Below, one piece after another: positions 1-5,083 of a DNA stretch of 5,980 nucleotides. Location: NCBI GenBank assembly GCA_030916835.1, contig JAUPWA010000034.1, positions 1 through 5,980 on the forward strand, written 5' to 3'. Positions within the stretch are counted from its first letter, which is position 1, and each line of letters begins with the position of its first letter. Below the pieces are notes generated by a model. That model was not told where the DNA came from. It saw nothing but the letters and a program-made list of their open reading frames with translations, and did no database searches. The stretch comes from Patescibacteria group bacterium. GTDB lineage: Bacteria; Patescibacteriota; Minisyncoccia; Phycocordibacterales; SBAW01. A program made the translations under genes and the position numbers.

Positions 1-2526
1 AGTTAGCGTATTGCTAAACTTACCAGTCCCATTAACCTCAAACGTTTTGGTTGGTGTTTGGGTACCAATACCAAGTGAGCCTGCAATGTAGGCATTGCCG
101 GTGGTGGTAGCGCCGCCGTTGATGGTGAGGCCAGTGGTTTGTGTACCACTACCGATGGTTGATGACGCATACGCCGTGAGGCCGCCGTTAAACGCAAGTT
201 GCGTGGTAGTTGCGTTGTTTGGGAATGGATACCACGTGCCCAGTGTAGTGATGAGCGAGGAACTTGAGACTTTGTTGTTGAAGAGGGTCCAGTCGGTGGT
301 TGTAAGGAGGCCGCGTGCTGCTGAGGATGCGGTTGGGATATTGAAGGTGATGGTTTGCCCTGAGCCTGTGATGGTGAAGTCTGAGCCCGCGGTTGAGGTG
401 GCAAGGAGCGCTGAGCCCGACGTAACCTCTTGATTTGCGGGGCCAATAGCAGTGAGGTTGCTGGCGCCCGATCCGATACACACACCATTCACCGCAAAGC
501 AACCTGAAGCTATATCGATACCTTGTTGTGCAGTTGTTGTAGCGCCCGCAAGTGTCAGCTGCCCGGTAATGGTGGTTGATGCATTGAGAGTTGTTGATGC
601 GCTCGACACAAACCCGTTAAGGAAACTCAGTGTTGTCGAGGTGGCGTTCCCGACAAATGGATAGCCGATAGTATTAGTGATCACACCGGTGCTTGAGTTG
701 TATGCAATCCCAGCACCAGCAGAAAGCGAGGATGAAGAAATTTTGTTATTGAATACCTGCCAATCCGCAGAGGTAAGGAGGCCGCGCGCTATCACTGAAG
801 CGTCTGGAACAGCAAAGGTGATGGTTTGTCCTGAGCCCGTGATGGTGAAGTCTGAGCCCGCGGTTGAGGTGGCAAAAAGAACGGAGCCCGATGATATTTG
901 TTGGTTAGTGGGACCGACTGCGGTGATAGATCCAGAACCACCAGAGATACCAAGCGACGAGGTCGATACGAGTGCATACCCACCAAGACCGTCTCCAAGG
1001 AGCACCTGTCCGAAGGTTGGCGTAGTCGAGAGCCCAGTACCACCATATGCAATCGAGAGTGTGCCTGTTGCAGAAACCACGCCGTTTATTGCCTGCAGAG
1101 GGCCCGTGAGTGACCCGATGGTGAGTGTGTTTGTAAGTACATTTGATGCTGCAAGATTCATCAGCGTGGTGTTTCCTGCGCTATCGATAGAGAGCAGCGT
1201 CGTTGACGCACTGTTCACAACCTCAAAGGCTTTAACACCCGCAGCACTTGACTGACTCCAAACCGTGAGTTTTGCATACGGACTCGTCGTGCCGAGACCA
1301 ACATTTGCAGCATTATTTGTTATATGCACTACCGAACCAGTGTCCGTCCAACCACCTGCAGCTGCAGCGGTGAAGCTTTGGAACGTCACACAATCGTTTG
1401 AATACTGTAGCGTGTTGCCCACCTGAGCAAAGCAGCCACTCGAGCCGTTTGAGTTGGATGCAAGACGGATGATACCGCCAGCACCGAGCGCGAGCGCAGA
1501 CTGTGGAGTTGTTGTGCCAATACCAAGAAAACCGTTCGTACTATCAAAGTACAGCGATGCAGAAGCGCCAAATGTACCGCTGCTATTAAACTGCAATTCG
1601 CCGGAGTTACCGGCAGGGGTCGCATTGGTCGTATTTGTAATGATGGTTGTACCTCCACCACCGCCACCACCTCCAGAGCCTGTATTGTACAGACCATAGC
1701 CGGATATAACCTTTGCAACCGTTGTATATACCTCATCAATTTTTTCATTGAGTTGTGCGAGAGTGATGCCTGTTGATGTTGCAGGAGTTACATACGTCAC
1801 TCGGTGCTCAGTAACAGGGTAGGTATTGTTATTGATGATGGTTTGCAGCTGCCTGGTGGGTTGTGTGGGTTGTATCTGTGCGACCGGCTGAACTACCGTT
1901 GGTGTTTGCACTACTGGTGTTGAGGTAGCTGGCACAGGGCTCGTTTGCTGCACCACTGGAGGTTGTGCCTGCGTCGTTTGCACGGCAACGACCGGCTCAG
2001 TATTCCCAAAGAAATATGCCACAAGATCATGCCAAGAGTACGTAACTTTTGGAGGCTGCAATCCAAAGAAAGGCGATTGAATTTGAGTAAGTACTGCGGC
2101 CGTGTTGTTTGTGTTCTGTGCAAAAAAATTATTGTTTCGAGGAAGCACAGCAGCGAGCGTAAGGCCGACACACAACGCAACAGCAAATGCTGCAGCAAAG
2201 GATGCGCCACCAACTGTCTTACGAGCATCTCGCAGGAAGCGTCCAAAAGCGGTGCTCTGCTGTAGCGCAAAAATCTCTTGCTCCTGACGACGCGCATCAG
2301 CAAGCTCCTTGGAGCGTACAACACGAGCCTCCTCCCGTTCCTTTTCAAAACGAGCAATGGAGGATTCTTTTACGTACCAAGCGTTTCGTACACGGATACC
2401 CTCAAGGCGACCCTCGCGGCACAACTTGGTCACGTAGTCCGGCGCGCAATCCAAACGCACGGCAACTTTACGTGCACTGAGCATAGCTTCAACATTATGT
2501 GAAAGAATTTTTTTTGCTCTGCTCAT
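1..2526 (-). CDS. Giant membrane-anchored fibre-like surface protein with N-terminal HTH module (3' end outside window)
   Basis: The frame starts at ATG 2526 and runs 842 codons to the window edge without a stop; I checked every triplet. Order: HTH-like module (about 15-62, ending near WYV 50-52), charged helix (about 58-105), one membrane span (about 107-128) preceded by basic RFLRDARK, Pro/Thr/Gln stalk (about 183-222), heptad coil (256-274), eight glycines (285-292), then Thr/Ser/Gly-rich modules with GIGTTTP-like and DWxxFNNK motifs. No cleavable signal peptide is visible, so the anchor is probably type II with the C-terminus outside. The GIGT and FNNK motifs are familiar from phage tail fibres and Parcubacteria surface proteins; such proteins often end in an S74-type chaperone domain, which cannot be seen here. 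Cysteine pairs (365/379, 676/683) may form disulfides. No Shine-Dalgarno precedes ATG 2526; ATG 2484 (Met15) is an alternative start that keeps most of the HTH. The function, probably adhesion or a surface appendage, is inferred. Confidence 0.9.
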   Translation of the reverse strand, partial: MSRAKKILSHNVEAMLSARKVAVRLDCAPDYVTKLCREGRLEGIRVRNAWYVKESSIARFEKEREEARVVRSKELADARRQEQEIFALQQSTAFGRFLRDARKTVGGASFAAAFAVALCVGLTLAAVLPRNNNFFAQNTNNTAAVLTQIQSPFFGLQPPKVTYSWHDLVAYFFGNTEPVVAVQTTQAQPPVVQQTSPVPATSTPVVQTPTVVQPVAQIQPTQPTRQLQTIINNNTYPVTEHRVTYVTPATSTGITLAQLNEKIDEVYTTVAKVISGYGLYNTGSGGGGGGGGTTIITNTTNATPAGNSGELQFNSSGTFGASASLYFDSTNGFLGIGTTTPQSALALGAGGIIRLASNSNGSSGCFAQVGNTLQYSNDCVTFQSFTAAAAGGWTDTGSVVHITNNAANVGLGTTSPYAKLTVWSQSSAAGVKAFEVVNSASTTLLSIDSAGNTTLMNLAASNVLTNTLTIGSLTGPLQAINGVVSATGTLSIAYGGTGLSTTPTFGQVLLGDGLGGYALVSTSSLGISGGSGSITAVGPTNQQISSGSVLFATSTAGSDFTITGSGQTITFAVPDASVIARGLLTSADWQVFNNKISSSSLSAGAGIAYNSSTGVITNTIGYPFVGNATSTTLSFLNGFVSSASTTLNASTTITGQLTLAGATTTAQQGIDIASGCFAVNGVCIGSGASNLTAIGPANQEVTSGSALLATSTAGSDFTITGSGQTITFNIPTASSAARGLLTTTDWTLFNNKVSSSSLITTLGTWYPFPNNATTTQLAFNGGLTAYASSTIGSGTQTTGLTINGGATTTGNAYIAGSLGIGTQTPTKTFEVNGTGKFSNTLT
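100..453 (-). repeat. Fibre module copy 2 (residues about 692-809)
   Basis: This is the second copy of the module, offset from copy 1 by exactly 471 bp (157 codons) over the first part. It carries the same ATSTAGSDF and SGQTITF core and a DWTLFNNK motif, then YPFPNNATTT and GGATTT. Its middle part is about 13 residues shorter than in copy 1. A 26-residue linker with two cysteines (C676, C683, motif CFAVNGVC) separates the copies. Confidence 0.85.
532..924 (-). repeat. Fibre module copy 1 (residues about 535-665)
   Basis: This is the first of two homologous modules in the fibre protein. Its first 67 residues (535-601) align without gaps to residues 692-758 of copy 2, with about 50 of 67 identical by hand. 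The core includes ATSTAGSDFTITGSGQTITF and a DWQVFNNK motif. The second part (YPF, NATST, GATTT) also matches copy 2, after about 13 extra residues in this copy (near 603-621). The DNA at 815-875 differs from 344-404 at only two positions, which suggests a fairly recent duplication or gene conversion. Confidence 0.85.
1651..1674 (-). repeat. Run of eight glycine codons (hinge)
   Basis: Eight consecutive GGN codons (GGA, GGT and GGC mixed) encode Gly285-Gly292, preceded by Gly-Ser. The mixed codons argue against simple slippage as the only origin and suggest selection for a flexible hinge. It separates the stalk and coil from the first fibre module. Confidence 0.85.
1705..1761 (-). other. Short heptad coiled coil in the fibre stalk
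   Basis: Residues 256-274 of the fibre protein carry hydrophobic residues L256, L259, I263, V266, V270 and V273. This is an unbroken 3-4-3-4-3 spacing, with polar residues between. It is the only clear heptad stretch I found in the external part. It lies just before the glycine run, where a trimerising stalk would be expected in a fibre. The oligomeric state is inferred. Confidence 0.55.
2143..2208 (-). other. Predicted transmembrane anchor of the fibre protein
   Basis: Residues about 107-128 of the fibre protein form an uninterrupted run of Ala, Val, Leu, Phe and Gly (GASFAAAFAVALCVGLTLAA) without charges. A basic stretch (RFLRDARK) lies directly before it and an Asn-rich polar stretch after it. 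By the positive-inside rule the HTH side is cytoplasmic and the long C-terminal part external. A signal sequence cleaved after the span is less likely, because the span starts about 100 residues into the protein. Confidence 0.8.
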
Positions 2527-2535
2527 GCGTCCGAA

Positions 2536-2569
2536 ATATCTTTTATTTGAACTGTTAGTTCGAAGATAT
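2536..2569 (-). promoter_or_regulatory. Inverted repeat just upstream of the fibre start codon
   Basis: The outer arms ATATCTT and AAGATAT (7 bp, perfect) enclose inner arms GAACT and AGTTC (5 bp, 3-nt loop), with an uneven internal loop of about 6 and 1 nt. The outer arm ends 9 nt before ATG 2526. In RNA this could fold near the ribosome entry site; in DNA it could be an operator. Its role is inferred. Confidence 0.4.
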
Positions 2570-2625
2570 CGTTAGGTCTATTGTAATTACTTTTCTTCTA
2601 TATGTATGAGATTATTTTTTTACAC

Positions 2626-2634
2626 TGTGGATAA
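2626..2634 (-). promoter_or_regulatory. Perfect match to the DnaA-box consensus TTATCCACA
   Basis: The minus strand reads TTATCCACA, the high-affinity DnaA box known from E. coli and many bacteria, in an AT-rich gene-free region about 100 bp upstream of the fibre start. I found no second perfect copy nearby, and no dnaA or other origin-associated gene is in the window. It may be a single regulatory site, part of an origin, or chance. Confidence 0.35.
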
Positions 2635-2790
2635 GATATTTATCGCACGGCTCAAGATGCATTGAAATTGGGCTTTAAAATGCCTTCTAAGCACTAAAAA
2701 TTCGAAAAGTTGAGTCCTGCATATGCCCAAAAAAGCCTCGTCGAGTGCCTGTTAAATAAGATTAAATATCGGCTCACACAGTATTGGCTC

Positions 2791-2817
2791 AATATATGCC
2801 ATTTTTGCCCATATATT
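2791..2817. repeat. Inverted repeat with 8-bp arms
   Basis: The arms AATATATG (2791-2798) and CATATATT (2810-2817) are perfect complements around an 11-nt loop. No T-run follows on either strand, so it is not an ordinary terminator. It may be an operator or RNA structure. Confidence 0.4.
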
Positions 2818-2821
2818 TCAT

Positions 2822-2839
2822 ATCTCGGCTATCCGAGAT
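2822..2839. repeat. Inverted repeat with 7-bp arms around CTAT
   Basis: The arms ATCTCGG and CCGAGAT are perfect complements with a 4-nt loop, only 4 bp from the preceding inverted repeat. It is GC-richer than its surroundings. It could be a dyad site for a dimeric regulator or a small hairpin. Fifteen of its bases recur exactly inside obg at 5215-5229. Confidence 0.45.
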
Positions 2840-2958
2840 TATGTTTTTGCGTTAAGAATTAGCAATATTGCCTATTTTTATAAAGGTTTTTTCTATTTGG
2901 CATGATATTTACATAATTTGACAAAATTGACTTAGTGAAGTGTATTTGTATCATTAGG

Positions 2959-2988
2959 CAAAAAAATACCCCACAAAATGCGGGGTAT
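2959..2988 (-). terminator. Rho-independent terminator of the HTH-membrane gene
   Basis: On the minus strand, a 7-bp stem ATACCCC/GGGGTAT with a 9-nt loop is followed by a run of seven T (2966-2960, the first being the last stem base). It begins 36 nt after the stop codon of the 204-aa gene. A second hairpin (TATGGTTG/CAACCATA, 2986-3003) directly precedes it and shares three bases with its stem. The plus strand has no T-run after the stem, so it acts in one direction. Confidence 0.85.
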
Positions 2989-3024
2989 GGTTGCACAACC
3001 ATATACATCTTTTATGAGCCTTGC

Positions 3025-3639
3025 TTACCTTGGTATGCCCGTAAAGGTAACTGCGGCGGTATTTGCTTCACCAGCAACCATACTTGAGTATGAAAATAGT
3101 GCTGAAGCACCAAACGCACTTAAAAACGCGAGAACTCCTGCGGTTGTTATAAGCGCCCAGTGGGAGCTTTTTGCTGGTGCGGAGACAGTGATGAGCGGGT
3201 GCTCAACCTCATCCCAAGCGTTTTTTACTTCTTTTTGAGTCTTTTTCTCTGGAGTATGTATCTCGACCTTGTGAATTTGCTGGATTTTATGAGGAGCTGG
3301 GGCTTCGTCTTCCGTAATATAGGTCAATTTTGGAGCCTCCTGCACAATAATAGGCTCTGGCGTGTACGTGTGCTGATTATAGGGTCGCGATGAGGCAGCC
3401 GGGGCTGTTTGGGCTGGTGCAAATGTTGGAACAACAGGCTTCTCATCAGGAACTTTATATTCTTTCCCTAAATAGGTTGCTAGCGACCGGGCATCTACAT
3501 ACCAAGTCCTTCCAACTTTAGATCCGACAACTTTGCCACTGCGAATAAGTTGGCCGATATAGTCCACGTGGTAGCGGTTTTCTTTAGCCGCGCGCTTCGA
3601 CGATATAAATCGCTTTCCCGATATCTCAAGCTCGTCCAT
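3025..3639 (-). CDS. HTH-domain protein with C-terminal transmembrane anchor
   Basis: This 204-aa protein has an N-terminal HTH-like module of the excisionase/MerR type (residues about 10-60, with ISSKRAA, DYIGQLIRSGK and TWYV), a Pro/Ala-rich then charged linker (about 63-155), and one hydrophobic span (about 161-183, core ALITTAGVLAFLSAFGASAL). A short polar tail of about 20 residues follows. The positive residues before the span predict a cytoplasmic HTH. This N-terminal pattern is familiar from hypothetical proteins of Parcubacteria. The module aligns without gaps to residues 15-62 of the fibre protein encoded downstream. ATG 3639 lies 25 bp after the gatB stop and lacks a Shine-Dalgarno, but a -10-like TATACT sits six bases upstream. 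It may bind DNA at the membrane or use the HTH fold for protein contacts; neither is shown. Confidence 0.9.
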   Translation of the reverse strand: MDELEISGKRFISSKRAAKENRYHVDYIGQLIRSGKVVGSKVGRTWYVDARSLATYLGKEYKVPDEKPVVPTFAPAQTAPAASSRPYNQHTYTPEPIIVQEAPKLTYITEDEAPAPHKIQQIHKVEIHTPEKKTQKEVKNAWDEVEHPLITVSAPAKSSHWALITTAGVLAFLSAFGASALFSYSSMVAGEANTAAVTFTGIPR

Positions 3640-3645
3640 ACCACT

Positions 3646-3673
3646 AGTATAAGCGAGCTTTAGACTATTTCAA
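3646..3673 (-). promoter_or_regulatory. Putative promoter giving a leaderless mRNA for the HTH-membrane gene
   Basis: TTGAAA (3673-3668, 5 of 6 to the -35 consensus) is separated by 16 bp from TATACT (3651-3646, 5 of 6 to the -10 consensus). Six bases separate the -10 from ATG 3639, which places the expected transcription start on the A of the start codon. The -35 overlaps the last codons of gatB. The read is by eye only. Confidence 0.5.
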
Positions 3674-5083
3674 TGCCTCTATAAACAACGTGCGAATTAT
3701 TCCTGGGTTTGCCGCTCCTTTGCTTTCCTTCATGCCCTGGCCCACCAAAAACTGTAGAGCTGCCTCTTTTCCTGCTTTATAGTCAGCAACCACCCCTGGA
3801 TGCGCTAAAAGTACGGTTTCGATTATACCTTTAAGGAAGGTTACATCGTTCTTTTGGATGAGGTCATGTGCCTGGGCAAGTGCCTCAGGTGAGCCTGGCA
3901 AAGTTAACATGAGGCTTAGAGTATCTTTTGCACCACGAGAAGAGAGGAGCCCTTTTCTAATCAGAGACACGAGTTCAGCAAAACGTACTGCATTTGCTGC
4001 GATAAGCCACTCTTCAGGCAATTCACCACTTTCGCGTTTACCCGCTATGTCACTACCGAGATAGTTAGCCAATACGAGAATGCTATCTTGGTCCAACCCG
4101 GCTCGGGCCATGTCAAAAAATTCGCCCAAAACACGATCTCGGACAAACATCTCAGCATCATCAGCCTTTAACCCTAAAGAGAGGTAGGTGTCACGGAGTT
4201 CCCAAGGCAGTTTTGGTAGAGCTTTTGTAAGAGCTTCTGATGAAAATTCTGGGATTTCAGAGATCATGAGCTTCGGCAGATCAGGCTCTGGGAAGTAACG
4301 ATAATCTTCAGAAGACTCCTTTTTTCGCTGTGAGAAGGTCTCTTGCTTGCTCTCGTCCCAACCTCGAGTCTCTTGGGTAACCGAGCCTCCACTATCGAGA
4401 AGCTTTATTTGGCGCTCTACTTCAAAAGCAATAGCGCGCTCGACTGAACGAAAAGAGTTTAGGTTTTTAACTTCAACTTTCGTGCCAAAGGTATCGGTTT
4501 TAGAGACAGAAATATTAGCTTCTACGCGCATTTCACCCTTTTCCATGTTTGCCTCCCCTGCCTTCAAATAGCGCAGCAAAAGTTGCAGCTCACGGGCAAA
4601 AGCTCCTGCTGTAGCAGCGTCATGAATAACCGGTTCGGTAACAAGCTCCATGAGCGGCACTCCTGAGCGGTTGTAGTCAACCAGACTCACCTCACCCTCA
4701 TGCTGAGAGCGCGCTGTGTCCTCCTCTAGGTGAATACGAGTGATAGCTACCCCTTGTAGCGCTCCCCCTTTCACTAACGGATAGGCATACTGGATTACTT
4801 GAAAACCCTTAGGAATATCTGGGTAAAAGTAGTTTTTTCTATCAAATTCTGTGTAGTCAGCTAATTGCGCTTTGATCGCTGCACCAACCATGAGTACCTT
4901 ATGGACCGCGTCTTTGTTTATCACCGGCAAGGATCCTGGATGTGCCATACAAACCGGGCAAATATGCACATTTGGCTGCTTCTCATCAGAGGCATTTCGG
5001 CATGCACAAAACATCTTGCTGTGTGTCGCCAGCTCTGCATGGATCTCAAGACCTACGGTGACTTTATACTCACTCATGAACAC
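3665..5083 (-). CDS. gatB: Aspartyl/glutamyl-tRNA(Asn/Gln) amidotransferase subunit B
   Basis: GatB binds the misacylated tRNA in the GatCAB complex and converts Glu-tRNA(Gln) or Asp-tRNA(Asn) to the amide form, using ATP and ammonia delivered from GatA. The 472-residue length is normal. Visible signatures are VGLEIHAEL (9-17), a four-Cys set (C26, C28, C42, C45) that may bind metal, DRKNYFYPDIPKG (81-93), HLEED (118-122), GEMRVEANISV (183-193), KNLNSFR (206-212), ETRGWDE (238-244) and DYRYFPEPDLP (260-270). The C-terminal YqeY-like tail ends with LVGQGMKESKGAANP (446-460). The GTG start at 5083 overlaps the obg TAG stop by one base (TAGTG), which suggests coupling; ATG 5077 (Met3, MSEYKV) is an equally good start. 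Neither has a clear Shine-Dalgarno. gatA and gatC are not in the window. Confidence 0.97.
   Translation of the reverse strand: MFMSEYKVTVGLEIHAELATHSKMFCACRNASDEKQPNVHICPVCMAHPGSLPVINKDAVHKVLMVGAAIKAQLADYTEFDRKNYFYPDIPKGFQVIQYAYPLVKGGALQGVAITRIHLEEDTARSQHEGEVSLVDYNRSGVPLMELVTEPVIHDAATAGAFARELQLLLRYLKAGEANMEKGEMRVEANISVSKTDTFGTKVEVKNLNSFRSVERAIAFEVERQIKLLDSGGSVTQETRGWDESKQETFSQRKKESSEDYRYFPEPDLPKLMISEIPEFSSEALTKALPKLPWELRDTYLSLGLKADDAEMFVRDRVLGEFFDMARAGLDQDSILVLANYLGSDIAGKRESGELPEEWLIAANAVRFAELVSLIRKGLLSSRGAKDTLSLMLTLPGSPEALAQAHDLIQKNDVTFLKGIIETVLLAHPGVVADYKAGKEAALQFLVGQGMKESKGAANPGIIRTLFIEALK

Larger units (their letters stand above)
2527..3024. other. AT-rich gene-free region between the HTH-membrane gene and the fibre gene
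   Basis: No reading frame of useful length starts here on either strand; the longest minus-strand candidate I followed, from ATG 2903, ends after 14 codons. The region is clearly more AT-rich than the flanking genes. It holds the terminator of the upstream gene (2959-2988), inverted repeats at 2791-2817 and 2822-2839, a 10-bp palindrome at 2862-2871, a perfect DnaA-box 9-mer at 2626-2634 and a possible leader hairpin at 2536-2569. The promoter of the fibre gene should lie here, but I see no strong -35/-10 pair on the minus strand. Confidence 0.75.

Noticed and set aside
3..488. Minus-strand open frame of 161 codons in another phase
   Set aside because: It is out of phase with the fibre frame and its low-complexity Pro/Gln/Ser composition is a frame-shifted reading of Thr/Gly codons.
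677..1255. Plus-strand open frame of 192 codons
   Set aside because: It lies antisense within the fibre gene. The minus-strand frame shows recognisable repeats and motifs, while this one has none, and it repeats only where the fibre modules repeat.
1911..2357. Minus-strand open frame of 148 codons
   Set aside because: It is an out-of-phase shadow of the HTH, membrane span and stalk of the fibre protein, where the correct frame has a clear domain order.
2927..2954. Plus-strand promoter-like pair TTGACT-N16-TATCAT
   Set aside because: No plus-strand gene follows and it would run antisense into the 204-aa gene. Such matches are expected by chance in AT-rich DNA.
2527..3024. tRNA, tmRNA or CRISPR array in the gene-free region
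   Set aside because: No cloverleaf, CCA end or regularly spaced direct repeats are visible. Short recurrences of GGCTCA (2649, 2771, 2786) are too short and irregular to call.
2978..3238. Plus-strand open frame of 86 codons starting in the terminator
   Set aside because: It begins in the terminator hairpin and is antisense to the membrane-span end of the HTH-membrane gene; there is no motif or start signal.
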